Shown: positions 13,901-22,699, numbered from the stretch's first letter. The stretch: DNA of 64,000 bases from Congeria kusceri (GCA_027627225.1 CM051034.1:3963501-4027500); one strand, 5' to 3'. Notes: a model not told the origin generated them from the letters alone. Translations and numbers: made by a program.

Positions 13901-16900
13901 TTATTAATTTTTTTATTTGGTCAATGGTCAACTTAAAGATTCAGAAACTAAATGAATATTCAAAACATACCGGAAATATCCTTAAACATTGTTTTTAAGT
14001 GGATGCTATCCAAACACAACACTTATTTATAAAGAAAAAAAAAACATTTAATTTTTTGAAAACGGTCAATAAAACAAATAAATATCTGACAAACTCAATA
14101 AATTGTTCTATGATTGGGGCATTTTTTTAGGGTAGGTTGGGTAACCTGAAACAAACATTTTTTTATGCCTAATAACTAATTAGGTTTTGAATTAAATGTG
14201 AACAGAGCCTTTTTGCCCTCATTTATTTCAATCCTTTATTTATACTAAAACTGTATGATTATAAATATAAAAAGTAATTTTCAATTGATTTGCTATTTAT
14301 TTAGTTTATTGATTTGTTTACAATTTGCATTATTTGATTTATAATTTAAGTACACACACAGTATTTTGACAGAAAAGAAAAGCATTCTATGAACAATTGC
14401 CTCAACTAGGAGTCTTTTATATATTAAAGTCACTTTATGGAATACTGAAGTGCAATCTTGTGGTAAACAGGAGCTGTCAGAGGACAGTGCGCTCGACTAT
14501 TCAAAGTATTTCAGTTGGTACATAGTTTGGAAAGTAGAAGGGGCAAACATTTGTTGAAATACAAAACTGAGTTATGGCAATTATTTAATCAAATTCAAGT
14601 GAAAACCTTATGTAGTTAACAACATGTGTATTTCTGAAGTTATAAGAGTTTTTAATATAAATTTTAACCAGTAAATCTATGTGAAAAAGAGGCATGACTC
14701 ATAACTCTGCCAAAATGCAAAACAGAGTAATAGGGAATATTGCCCCTGATATGACAAAGGTATATTCCAAGTTTCAAGTTAATAACTTAATGTAGTTCTA
14801 CTGTTACAAAAGTTTTGAATATAAACTTTAACCAGAAAATCTATGTGAGAACAAGGGGCATAACTCTGTCAAAATACAAAACAGAGTTTTAAGGAATGTT
14901 GCCCCTGATATTGGATGACAATGGTATATTCTAGTCTTCAAGTAAATAACTTATGCAGTTCTTGTTACAAAACTTTTGAATATAAACTTTAACCAGAAAA
15001 TCTATGTGAAAAATGAGCATAACTCTGTCAAATTACAAAACAGAGTTATAGAGAATATTGCACCTGACACTGGAGTTGATGTCAAAGGTATATTCCAAGT
15101 TTCAAGTGAATAACTTCTGTAGTCTTGAAGTTACAAAACTTTTGAATATAAACTTGAACGGTTTAACCAGAAAATCTATGAGAAAAAGGGGCATAACTCT
15201 GTCACCATACAAAACAGAGTTATGGGAAATGTTGTCCTTGATACTGGAGTTGATGACAAAGGTATATTCCAAGTTTGAAATGAATAACTTAAGTTGTTTT
15301 GAAGTTACAAGACTTTTGAATAAAAACTTGAACCAAATTCACACACGAATGTCAACGCTGTTTCTAGATTATTCTGTCATTTATACACTAAAAACCGCAA
15401 CATGTACATCACTTAAAAATCACCCAGGTTATTATACCTGAGTACCTTTTCTATATTTGTTACTGTTGTTGATATCTAATTTTCAGACTTTTATTTTCTG
15501 ACTAAATAAATTCTAAATAACAATTTTCATATAATTAAACTATTTAAACAAAATTCATTTGATTAAAACCATTTGCTTTAAAATAAGAACACATTATCAT
15601 TACAAAAAGGACTTAACTTACCTTTAATTTTATTGGAGTCTGATCATTCCCTGGCCAGAAATACACCTTTACAATCTTATTTACTATATCTGGACGATAC
15701 AAGACACGCTCCTTCGGTGGAGCATTCTCCTGTCGTTTTTCTTCTGACCGCATGTGCTCAGCCAACTTCGCGAAGGCGTCACTAGGCACAGTTACTTCCC
15801 TTTCTTCAATCATATCAAGTTTACCATCCAAACCTGCATTCAAGTTTCGAAATGTAAGAGGAACAAACAGGGAACAATTCAATATATGAATTTCTGGCCA
15901 CTACTATCATTTTTTGTGAAAAGTCAGTTTCGATTAAGGTCTTATATTTTTCATTTCAGAAAACTACTGAAAACACTTAGGTAAGATGTTATACATATAC
16001 ATATAAACAAAATTCCCCCACAGGGTGGAGCGGCAGGCATATATGGACTTTAGACAGAAAGCAATTCCCGACAGGCGGGAATTTGACACGCCGAATGATT
16101 TTAGATCCAGGGAATATTGGCCCCGGGCCATTTGATACACCAATTAGACATCCCCCTTGAGGGGATTTAGACAAAAATGCTTGGCTCTAGGGTGGGGAAT
16201 TAGACCCCCCAAAATACAATTAGTCGAATTCCCCTGCATTTGCCCACCGCTCCCCTCCTGGGGGAAATATTGATAGGTCCTTAACTGCGGGCACATGTCT
16301 CACAAACTGTAAACTTTAGTAATAAGATCAAATAAAAACCTTCAATCAGTGGATCAATTCTGTCCTTTTTGCTGTATTTGCATTTAATTATGAGTTTTTG
16401 GCCCGGTCCTTGCTGCTGCGGGTCAAGGGTTACAATACCAACTAGTCCGATTTCTGTTAGTTCTTTTTCAAAGAACAGCTTGATAATGGCTGCATCCTTG
16501 TTTTCGTACTCTTTGACCAACACTGAAAATTGACAAATGATCTTAATACAACGATTCTACTAAAAAAATACTTATACATACAACATTCAAATATATACGG
16601 GCAAGTTGAAATTGAACAAAATGTTAAACTTACATAAAAAGAACTATGACTACATTACAACTAAACTTCTGATGAGCACTCACTGCTACGGTTCTACATT
16701 CGTAAGAAAACAATATAAATGTACACTGACTTGTATTCAATTAATATAAAGCTAATTCATGTTTTCATTTACACTCAAACCTTAAGCTGACGCTTATCAA
16801 CGAAAAAAGGCTAGCATAAATTGTAATAAAAGTATAAAAATCAGATTATCAAATTAAACCGTTTTTCTTCTTTCCATATACCAGGGTAGCATTAGTATGG

Positions 16901-17412
16901 GAGTGAAATTTTATTGGATTGTTCAGAAATAAATGACAAACAAACAGAAAAAGTCATAACCATTTTAAGCAAAGTAGACAAACAAAACGTTAAAGAGGGT
17001 GTGAAGTCAATTATTTTTTTTTACTTCAAAACTTTTTTTTTTCCAGATTCCACAACAAACAAAGAATAAAATTTTACTGAAATGTTCTGAAATATGTTAA
17101 CAACAATAACAACAAAACAACATTTTGACAAAGAACTTCAAAAGCTGCAATATAATTCAAAGTGCATTAATATTTAGGAGTTGTCATGCATATATTTCAA
17201 AGCACTGTGTTGCAAATACAAATTCTTAATTTTGACTTATTTCAGTTTAAGTTACACATAACTTAAGAATCTTAAATATCATAAATATGGGCCCTGTTAA
17301 GAAAAGTAGAAAAATAACCTGTGTCCTTTGTATCTCCAAGAGAATCAGCACCCCAGGGACTGGCCGCAGGATCATTATGGAAAATCGCAAGATTTCCCTT
17401 TTGGACTGACAT
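1222..17412 (-). CDS. Protein with two macro domains, 10 coding exons, about 885 aa
   Basis: Coding exons in transcription order: 17412-17319, 16522-16340, 15833-15622, 13330-13223, 7862-7599, 6996-6827, 6098-5989, 3911-3700, 2734-2131, 1922-1222. All junctions are GT-AG, phases match at every join, and the total is 2658 nt, exactly 886 codons with TAA. Residues 1-250 have no family I recognise. Macro domain 1 spans about 250-445: VNAAN with N273-N276, HGGGVA, VIHAVGP and AMPAISAGIYGVP, all the loops that hold ADP-ribose. A Gly/Arg/His-rich linker (about 452-490) leads to macro domain 2 (about 530-715), which has KGDIT and PLFSTG but lacks the NAAN motif. The tail is Ser/Gly/Asn-rich and disordered. 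Macro domains bind or remove ADP-ribose; PARP9/14-like proteins combine several, but no PARP catalytic domain is visible. The start is the first in-frame ATG of the 17.4 kb exon; an upstream exon could extend it. Confidence 0.8.
2131..2734 (-). CDS. Exon: Gly/Arg/His-rich linker and first part of macro domain 2
   Basis: The exon starts after TTAATTTAAG, reads a linker with repeated GQGHG and GRGRRR motifs, then LTVKIFKGDIT and VDAIVCGIGPDM, where the normal NAAN loop should be, and ends AVPLFSTG at a canonical GTAAGA donor. The next exon completes the split Gly codon. Confidence 0.75.
2777..2999 (-). repeat. Interspersed repeat shared with intron 1 of the CARD genes
   Basis: Read on the minus strand it starts TTGTGTCGCCTGAAAAGGCG and ends CACATCCGACTCGCGAGTTC. 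The same start, end and interior occur on the plus strand at 34110-34660 and about 51806-52280. It lies in the intron between the 3700-3911 and 2131-2734 exons. Confidence 0.65.
3700..3911 (-). CDS. Exon: C-terminal part of macro domain 1
   Basis: It completes the split Gly of AISAG, then IYGVPKELCADMYVKAA, and the C-terminal strand and helix LHIVDIDQEILDFVKKSV. The donor is GCC/GTAAGT, phase 0. Confidence 0.8.
3990..4012. repeat. (AT)n microsatellite
   Basis: About eleven uninterrupted AT dinucleotides inside a macro-gene intron. Confidence 0.9.
4230..5806. mobile_element. Pearl/Helentron-type non-autonomous element with about 167-bp core repeats
   Basis: The left end carries GCTCACCTGAG and the right end CTCAGGTGAAC. 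Between them are seven to eight head-to-tail copies of an about 167-bp unit, marked by GGACCACTATAGG near 4470, 4639, 4806, 4973, 5142, 5308 and 5472 (spacing 164-169). A short CA/CG-rich microsatellite follows at about 5715-5750, then a 3' hairpin with TGAGCAC-TTT-GTGCTCA arms. Tandem core, microsatellite and terminal hairpin match the layout described for bivalve pearl (Helentron-associated) elements. It lies in a macro-gene intron. Confidence 0.6.
5989..6098 (-). CDS. Exon: central part of macro domain 1
   Basis: It reads DDEVRCLDDLYDTIQKML then GYKTVAMPAISA, the helix and the strand-loop before the second ADP-ribose-binding loop. Splice sites are TTTTAAG/AG and GCTG/GTAAG. Confidence 0.8.
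6200..6615. repeat. Diverged interspersed repeat with about 130-bp internal periodicity
   Basis: Phrases such as CCTACCAAGTTTTACGAACTT and CCTACAAAGTTTGAAGAAC recur, as do GGGTTCCATAGGTATTACC and GGGTTCTGTAGGCATTGCC. The block ends in a run of GACAGAC-like steps. It lies in an intron and has no coding potential. Confidence 0.4.
6827..6996 (-). CDS. Exon: macro domain 1, segment after the GGG loop
   Basis: It starts VISEAAGWELD directly after GGGVAK of the preceding exon and ends in GVIHAVGPQWYDYR. The donor is CAG/GTAAGC, phase 2, completed by the next exon. Confidence 0.8.
7311..7557. mobile_element. MITE with about 25-bp terminal inverted repeats
   Basis: The left end CCAGGGCCCAGTTGCTCAAA and the reverse complement of the right end CCAGGGCTAAGTTACTCAAA match at most positions. 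At 247 bp it has no coding capacity. The flanking duplication is unclear, so the superfamily is not assigned. Confidence 0.6.
7599..7862 (-). CDS. Exon: start of macro domain 1 with the NAAN motif
   Basis: About 50 acidic and Ser-rich residues precede the macro domain, which begins SFKMVVYKDSI and runs into DAIVNAANNNMDHGGGVAK. The two Asn of NAAN and the GGG turn are intact, so ADP-ribose binding is plausible. The donor is AAG/GTGATA, weaker than the others. Confidence 0.8.
8500..8939. mobile_element. MULE-like MITE, copy 1, with 10-bp target duplication
   Basis: The left end CAATCTCATTAAAACCATCT and the right end GATTTTAATGAGATTG are inverted repeats. The flanks carry a perfect direct repeat ACTAATATTT (8490-8499 and 8940-8949). 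A 9-11 bp duplication is typical of Mutator-like elements. The 440 bp carry no coding potential. Confidence 0.8.
10121..10553. mobile_element. MULE-like MITE, copy 2, with 10-bp target duplication
   Basis: It shares both ends and most of its interior with the element at 8500-8939. The flanking direct repeat is GTTCTTGCAT (10111-10120 and 10554-10563). That target belongs to the surrounding tandem array, so the array existed before the insertion. Confidence 0.8.
12512..12877. mobile_element. MITE with CAGGGTGGCC termini
   Basis: A perfect 10-bp terminal inverted repeat CAGGGTGGCC/GGCCACCCTG encloses 366 bp. The direct repeat AATAT flanks both sides. The ends recall hAT-group elements, but the 5-bp flank is shorter than the 8 bp usual for hAT. 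Confidence 0.55.
12898..13065. mobile_element. Foldback (palindromic) element
   Basis: TTGTTTATTGGCC and its complement recur on both sides, with further paired arms such as CTGATGCAT and ACGCATCAG and a short central loop. A related palindrome lies at 40775-40985, and both share the flank ATTTCGATTCTAACACGAT. The DNA could fold into a long hairpin. Confidence 0.55.
13223..13330 (-). CDS. Exon: Ala/Gly-rich linker ahead of macro domain 1
   Basis: A 36-codon phase-0 exon with acceptor TGTCTTTCAG, reading HELGIIETGGTRHRSAPS and on to PDLT. The donor GTAGGG is acceptable and keeps the frame into the 7.6 kb exon. No domain is recognised. Confidence 0.6.
13331..14480. other. Intron sequence without recognised features
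   Basis: AT-rich intron DNA with an (ATT)n run near 13545-13568. I see no exon and no clear transposon ends. Confidence 0.4.
14560..15340. repeat. Diverged tandem repeat, about 168-bp unit, about 5 copies
   Basis: AACCAGAAAATCTATGTGA (or close variants), GGCATAACTCTG and AAACAGAGTTATAGGGAAT recur in order near 14680, 14830, 14990 and 15165, followed each time by GGTATATTCCAAGTTTCAA. It lies inside a macro-gene intron and shows no long open frame. Confidence 0.65.
15622..15833 (-). CDS. Exon: N-terminal region of the macro protein
   Basis: It completes a split Gly and reads LDGKLDMIEEREVTVPSD, an Ala/Glu-rich helix, and VLYRPDIVNKIVKVYFWPG. No family is recognised. Acceptor ATGCAG/GT and donor AAG/GTAAGT are canonical. 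Confidence 0.7.
16010..16280. mobile_element. Old copy of the GCACYTATCAATA-type MITE
   Basis: The interior matches the elements at 49616-49901 and 63014-63299, including ATCCCCC(A/T)TTGAGGGGAT and AAAAATGCTTG(G/T)CTCTAGGG. The right terminus TATTGATAGG is kept and the left one has decayed. It lies between two exons of the macro gene. Confidence 0.6.
16340..16522 (-). CDS. Exon: N-terminal region of the macro protein
   Basis: It reads VLVKEYENKDAAIIKLFFEK and later VGIVTLDP and KLIIKCKYSKKDRIDPLIE. The alternating hydrophobic pattern with LFFEKEL could be a small alpha/beta fold such as the RNA-recognition motifs of PARP10/14-type proteins. No RNP motif is clear, so I do not assign one. Confidence 0.7.
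17170..17296. repeat. Fragment of the repeat carried beside the 38-bp minisatellite
   Basis: AATTTTGACTTAT, CTTAAGAATCTT and ATAAATATGGGCCC occur in the same order as at about 42945-43011 and 56190-56252. It is an interspersed repeat fragment overlapping intron sequence next to the first coding exon. Confidence 0.45.
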
Positions 17413-17444
17413 TGTCTTACTTATTTTGCCAGTGAAATAATATT
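17319..17444 (-). CDS. First coding exon of the macro-domain gene
   Basis: The acceptor is TTTTTTGCAG/AA and the donor CAG/GTTATT. The ATG at 17412-17410 opens MSVQKGNLAIFHNDPAASPW. The frame is also open upstream to the acceptor (YYFTGKISKT), so a further 5' coding exon cannot be excluded. Confidence 0.6.
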
Positions 17445-18009
17445 CTGCAAAAAAAAAAGAAAAGACAAATATAAGCTGATTATAATCACATGGCATTGTT
17501 AAGTATATTAAATAAATATTTTGGCATGCTTTACGATGAGGGTTTTAAACATTGAATTATAAAGCTAATAAGATAATGTTCTTTGATTAAAGTATCTTTT
17601 TAAAAAAGTTGACAGTAACATTGTTAACTTCACATGCTATATGCCTTAAGGAACAAGGTATAAATACACGCATTTAATAGTACTTTTACATTATATTGAT
17701 ATACTAGTATCTGATTTAACTAGCCAGTGTACACTATAATTAGTATATATATAATTATATGTGTAATACTATTATCATTACTTTTAGTAGTCAATAGATA
17801 TAACAAAAGAATTCAATATGGCATGACTTTATTAAGATGCTATTCGAGGCATTTAGTTTTCTTTTTATAAATACTTCTTTATATTACTATTGCAGTATTG
17901 GAACAGAAATGTTGCCATAATAAAAAGTAGCTCAATATTTGTCCAGCCTCCAGGCCTAACAAATTATGCTACCCTGTGGACTAATGATGTCATAAACATA
18001 TAAAAAAAA
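17445..18009. other. Macro-gene intron sequence 5' of the first coding exon
   Basis: AT-rich sequence without a recognised repeat or exon, outside the duplicated segment. The duplication boundary lies at about 18010. Confidence 0.4.
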
Positions 18010-18514
18010 ATGTTGTACACATTTTATTTATGTTAAATCTATTTCTACATCATACTGAATCTCATAAAAGGGGAAACAAATGGTTATTTTGATATAAAAA
18101 TTCAATACCAAAATGGCCTACTTTCGATTTGAAGACATGTGTCCGGAAATTACATCCGAATTACGTTGCACATTTTGCCCAAAGTCAAATGACAATTCTT
18201 TGAGATAAATATTGAATATGCTTTAATTTTTCTTTAGAATATTGAATATGCTTTAATTTTTCTTTAGAATTATGTCAGTTACCGTGTGTGATGTTTCTTC
18301 CACGATATCATTAATTCTCAGCTTACGTCATAATAAAAAAAACATTTTGTAAAAAATAGTGTGCACTGTTTTAACTTGGTTTTAATACTTTTCGTCTAGA
18401 CTTACTTAATTGAAAACAATTTTTGACAAAATTTTAATGACGAAAACATAATTATACCTACGCGATAAAGGAATATTGAATAAAAAGCTGTTAACATTTA
18501 ATTATTCGCCTTAC

Positions 18515-18570
18515 CAACGGCGGTACTTTCACTTTCGCTTGGGGTTTTCCGAGAAGAATGCGGAATGCTT
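18515..18570 (-). other. Possible 5' non-coding exon of the macro gene
   Basis: On the minus strand it ends AGTACCGCCGTTG/GTAAGG, and its last base would complete a Glu codon with the next exon. An in-frame reading (HSSRKTPSESESTAV) is open but has no ATG before a TAG, so it is probably 5' UTR or is joined to an unseen exon. The donor is kept in the duplicated copies near 45500 and 59680. The 5' limit is not known; CAG acceptors lie near 18572 and further upstream. Confidence 0.35.
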
Positions 18571-19034
18571 CTGACACAATGGTTGTTTACAACTGACCGG
18601 CTGACAGATGACGCAAGGTTATTAAAATTTAAGAAGAATATCGCAAGCTAGAAAGTTTACAGTCCGCATAGACGTGTCTCCTAATAATTAATCAATGTAG
18701 GTATATAATTTCTATCACATAGATCAGGATTGATATGCATGTGTGCGGCGCGCACTTGTTTGGTTTTGCTGACGATTGAAAACTGGATTACTAAAAATTT
18801 AGATATTCTTTATCAAGGATCTTTGAAAATTTACTAGTCATAACATCTAATCTTACCATTTAACTCTTCTTTTGGTGCCCAACACCAAAATTAGTCGTTT
18901 TTTTTTATCTTTTCATTGTTTGTCAATGTAAACAATCCCACTTCCTGTCTAAGAGTGGTCATAAATTCGGACGAACACCGATTTCGGATATGACAATAAC
19001 GTACCCCAAAACAGACCTATAGAGGTCTTACACC

Positions 19035-20696
19035 ATGGCAACTATCCGGCTCTTTATCCTGGCTTTCACTGGGTATGGTTTCCTGCCAGTAACTAACTAT
19101 TGTCCCACAGTCACCTCATGGAACCCAAGTTTCAAACAGATATTGATCTCTGGAGACTGTCACCCCAACCCAGGCCCTAGAGTGCCAAAGTTTCCTTGCG
19201 GTGTGTGCGAGAAAGAATGCAGACATGGTCAAGCTGCCATTGCTTGCGACTCATGTGATACCTGGTTCCATGTAAAATGTATGGCTATGCCCCTACAAGT
19301 CTTCAATGCAATCAACTCAAATACTAGTTGGATCTGTTGCACATGTGGCTTGCCAAACTTTTCCACGACACTGTTTAGTATGGCATCGGCAGAGTCACTA
19401 AATACCTCTATCGAAACCGCCAATACCTACAGTATTCTGTCGGATGCCCCGGACACCCCAGATTGTACTGCCTCTGGTAGCCTTAGCTCTATCGGGTCCC
19501 CCCAACATACCTCTTCACCGATCCGTAAGGGCGAACCCAAAATTTCACTCCAACAACACTCATCGTTTCGCATACTGGTTGTAAACTTTCAGAGCCTGAG
19601 AGCAAAGAGAACCTCTTTTTGGTTGCTTTTACAGGAATCTAACCCAGATATTATTATTGGCAGCGAAACCTGGTTGTATCCGGGCATCTATGAGTGGGAG
19701 ATCCTACCAGCAGGATATCACACAGTCGCCAGAAGAGACCGTGTCCAGGACAGACATGGGGGTGTCATCATTCTCACAAAGGACTGTTTTACTGGTACAG
19801 CCCTTGACCTGAACACAGCTGTAGAGTTTACAGCTGCATCAATTGTGTGCGACTGTAAGACAACCCTCATTATTGGAGCTGCTTACCGACCACCCAGCAC
19901 AGACCTCCCATACATGAAAGAGATGTGCTCCAACATCAAATCTCTACATACATCCTATCCAGACTCAACCATCTGGATCGCTGGAGACCTTAACCTTCCA
20001 GATATTGACTGGTCAACATCCACTATTCCAGGCAGTAACTATTCATCAAGTATCAATCAAATCTTACTAGATACCATCTTTGACACAGGCTCAGAGCAAA
20101 TTGTCAACCTACCCACCCGAGGCACAAACACACTTGATTTGTTTATCACAAATCGCCCTACTCTTATTGACAGGTGCAAGCTGATCCCAGGAGTCAGTGA
20201 TCATGAAATAGTATTTATACAAACACAGTCGAGAGCAAGTAGAACCAAACCAGTGCGCAGACAGATCCTATTGTGGAAGAAAGCGGAAACAGACAAGCTA
20301 CGCTCCGCTACCCTGGACTTTGTCTCCGACTTCACATCTCGCTACAGCACGAAAATCGACGTCAATCTCCTCTGGAATTCCCTCAGGGACTTTATCACCC
20401 TGGCAGTGGAAAAGCATGTCCCATCTAAGATGTCATCAACGCGCTTTAACCAGCCATGGGCCACAAGAAAGGTTAAGCAACTCTCTAGGCGCAAACAGAG
20501 AGCTTTCAAGAAAGCGAGACTCTCAGGCTCAGACGAAGATATGGAGCGGTATAAGAACCTACAGAAGGAGACACGTACTAGTGTAGAAACGCTTACCATG
20601 GCTTTGTCCGAGACATTGTCTCGACCCGCAACCCAAAGAAGCTCTACTCGTATGTTAAAGGAAAGCGTTGTGACAGCAGCGGGATCTCACCCCTAA
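19035..20696 (+). CDS. LINE protein, 5' part: 2A-like N-terminus, PHD finger, endonuclease (frameshifted)
   Basis: 553 codons from ACACCATGG, a strong start context. Residues 1-20 are hydrophobic (RLFILAFTGYGFLPV). Residues 40-48, GDCHPNPGP, end in the NPGP of 2A-type ribosome-skipping peptides, which are known near the N-terminus of some CR1/L2 elements. Residues 55-105 form a PHD finger: CxxC, CDSC, WFHxxC, WxCCTC. An APE-like endonuclease follows (VVNFQSLRAKR, GSETWLYP, IAGDLNLPDIDW, GVSDHEIV), which nicks target DNA for target-primed reverse transcription. The last about 30 residues are out of frame: a one-base loss near 20580-20600 shifts reading away from the RT frame, which is open from about 20597 (SYVKGKRCDSSG). 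Confidence 0.85.
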   Translation: MATIRLFILAFTGYGFLPVTNYCPTVTSWNPSFKQILISGDCHPNPGPRVPKFPCGVCEKECRHGQAAIACDSCDTWFHVKCMAMPLQVFNAINSNTSWICCTCGLPNFSTTLFSMASAESLNTSIETANTYSILSDAPDTPDCTASGSLSSIGSPQHTSSPIRKGEPKISLQQHSSFRILVVNFQSLRAKRTSFWLLLQESNPDIIIGSETWLYPGIYEWEILPAGYHTVARRDRVQDRHGGVIILTKDCFTGTALDLNTAVEFTAASIVCDCKTTLIIGAAYRPPSTDLPYMKEMCSNIKSLHTSYPDSTIWIAGDLNLPDIDWSTSTIPGSNYSSSINQILLDTIFDTGSEQIVNLPTRGTNTLDLFITNRPTLIDRCKLIPGVSDHEIVFIQTQSRASRTKPVRRQILLWKKAETDKLRSATLDFVSDFTSRYSTKIDVNLLWNSLRDFITLAVEKHVPSKMSSTRFNQPWATRKVKQLSRRKQRAFKKARLSGSDEDMERYKNLQKETRTSVETLTMALSETLSRPATQRSSTRMLKESVVTAAGSHP

Positions 20697-20743
20697 AATC
20701 TCAAGGCGTCGCCTACAACGACCCCAAAACGAAGGCCACCATC

Positions 20744-22339
20744 TTGAACAACCAGTTCACTGGAGTGTTCACCAATGAAGATAAGTCATTCATCCCACCA
20801 ATGGAGGGGGATCCCAGCTCAGACATGCACACATTCAGCGTGGACATCAAGGGCGTACGAAAATTGCTGTCAGACCTGAACACGCACAAAGCCGCAGGCC
20901 CTGACAACATACCAACTAGGTATCTGAAGGACTACTCAGACGAATTGGCACCAGCACTCACCTTGGTGTTTGAAGCCTCTCTGCAACAAGGAAAAGTTCC
21001 GTCTGACTGGAGACAAGCCACAGTTTGCCCAATTTTCAAGAAGGGCGACCGCAGCAACCCAGCGAACTACAGGCCCATCTCCCTGACGTCTGTTTGCTGT
21101 AAGCTCCTAGAGCACATTGTCCATAGCCAGATCATGGGTCATCTAAATCAGCACAACCTATTGGCTGATGAGCAACATGGATTCAGGAAAAAGCGGTCCA
21201 CCGAAAGCCAACTGATTCTCACGCTCCAGGACCTCTCATATGCACTTAATGAAGGAGAGCAGATTGATGCTATTTTGCTCGACTTCAGTAAAGCGTTCGA
21301 TGTTGTTCCGCATGAGCGCTTAGCTGCCAAATTACACCACTATGGGATCCGCGGCAACATCCTCCAATGGATAAGGAGCTTCCTGTCCAAGCGGAGCCAA
21401 CAGGTTGTTGTTGAAGGAGAAACCTCAGCTGCGTCCCCTGTCACATCCGGTGTACCTCAAGGCTCTGTCCTGGGACCTCTTTTGTTCCTCGTGTACATCA
21501 ACGACATGCCCTCGAAAGTCTCGTCCACTTGTAGACTCTTCGCTGACGACAGTCTCCTGTACAAGAAGATACGCTCCGCTACGGACTCCAAAGCCTTGCA
21601 GGACGACCTGGACAAACTCCAGAAATGGGAAAAGGACTGGATGATGTCCTTTAACCCCAACAAATGTGAGGTGATCCGAATCACGAGAAAGCGGAATCCT
21701 GTCAAGGCCTCATACTCTATTCGCGGTCAGGAACTCTCCTTCGTGCATGATGGCAAGTATTTAGGCGTCACCATCGCAGAAGATCTTTCCTGGAACGCCC
21801 ACGTCGCGGCCACTGCCAAGAAAGCGAATAACTCCCTTGCCTTTCTCAGACGAAACCTTGCCTGCTGCCCACAGGATGTAAAGGCCCAATGCTACAAGAC
21901 GCTCACAAGGCCCATCCTTGAGTATGCAAGTACAGCATGGGACCCTTACACCACCACCAGCATCAACCAGATCGAGGCTGTACAGCGCCGTGCAGCAAGA
22001 TTTGTCACTGGCGACTACAGGACGACAAGCAGTACTAGCCAGATGATACAGGACCTTGGCTGGCGGACGCTGCGACAGCGTCGGACTGAGGCAAAGTTGG
22101 TGATGATGTACAGGATTGTGTACAACCTGATTGATATACCGAAACCACTGACACTCTTCCGGCCTATCACAACAAGAACACGAGGTCACTCTTGCAGATA
22201 TTTACAACTATCCTGCAGAGTAGATGTGTACCGGCACTCCTTCTTCCCTTCGGGCATCATACTATGGAACGGACTCTCTGAGCATGCCGTCACAGCCAAC
22301 ACCCTGGAGGGTTTCAAGGGGGCGCTGGCAACCGCATAG
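20744..22339 (+). CDS. LINE reverse transcriptase (3' part of the same polyprotein)
   Basis: 531 residues from the first ATG, but the frame is open upstream to about 20597 and belongs to the 19035 protein. Motifs in order: KAAGPDNIPTRYLK, CPIFKKGDRSNPANYRPISL, DEQHGFRKKRST, AILLDFSKAFDVVPH, SGVPQGSVLGPLLFLVYIND, CRLFADDSLLY (catalytic ADD), KCEVIRI and GKYLGV. The C-terminus has the usual CR1-clade thumb region (LTRPILEYASTAWDPY, IEAVQRRAARFV, PSGIILWNGL). All RT catalytic residues look intact. Confidence 0.9.
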   Translation: MNNQFTGVFTNEDKSFIPPMEGDPSSDMHTFSVDIKGVRKLLSDLNTHKAAGPDNIPTRYLKDYSDELAPALTLVFEASLQQGKVPSDWRQATVCPIFKKGDRSNPANYRPISLTSVCCKLLEHIVHSQIMGHLNQHNLLADEQHGFRKKRSTESQLILTLQDLSYALNEGEQIDAILLDFSKAFDVVPHERLAAKLHHYGIRGNILQWIRSFLSKRSQQVVVEGETSAASPVTSGVPQGSVLGPLLFLVYINDMPSKVSSTCRLFADDSLLYKKIRSATDSKALQDDLDKLQKWEKDWMMSFNPNKCEVIRITRKRNPVKASYSIRGQELSFVHDGKYLGVTIAEDLSWNAHVAATAKKANNSLAFLRRNLACCPQDVKAQCYKTLTRPILEYASTAWDPYTTTSINQIEAVQRRAARFVTGDYRTTSSTSQMIQDLGWRTLRQRRTEAKLVMMYRIVYNLIDIPKPLTLFRPITTRTRGHSCRYLQLSCRVDVYRHSFFPSGIILWNGLSEHAVTANTLEGFKGALATA

Positions 22340-22699
22340 TAGAACGAGGAAGACTGTTTTTAACCTTCTGCTGAGCCTGTACATATGCGCGCCTCACATC
22401 TACCTTGTATCATACACCACTGTACGACTATGCCCCAGAGCGGGATCTTGTACATGAACGGAAGAAAGAGAAAGAAGAAAGGACAACTTCCCCCAAGAAC
22501 TAAAATCGATTGAACACACGGACAGTTTATTTCGGACGCTGCTTATATTCGGACATTTTGTTTCTTTTTCATCACACTGAGGGCGCATTATGTTCAGTGC
22601 CCAATTTCACATTAAATGCTAGATCATCATTAAAACGGTAAACATTAGTATAATGTATTTGTGTATAATGATTATTTACTCATAATTATATATGAGGCG

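Larger units (their letters stand above)
18730..22479 (+). mobile_element. CR1/L2-like non-LTR retrotransposon, nearly full length
   Basis: Units B and C read straight through AGATCAGGA/CAACTTCC (45727 and 59903), but here 3.75 kb lies between those halves, so the element boundaries are set directly by two empty sites. The flanking duplication is at most 4 bp (AGGA). It has a 5' UTR (18730-19034), a reading frame with PHD finger and endonuclease (19035-20696), the reverse transcriptase frame (20744-22339) and a purine-rich 3' end GAAAGAGAAAGAAGAA. The GC-richer codon use contrasts with the AT-rich surroundings. A frameshift separates the endonuclease from the RT, so this copy is probably dead but young, since it postdates the duplication. 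Confidence 0.9.

Noticed and set aside
16340..16522. RNA-recognition motif in the N-terminal part of the macro protein
   Set aside because: The hydrophobic pattern is suggestive but the RNP1 and RNP2 signatures are not visible.
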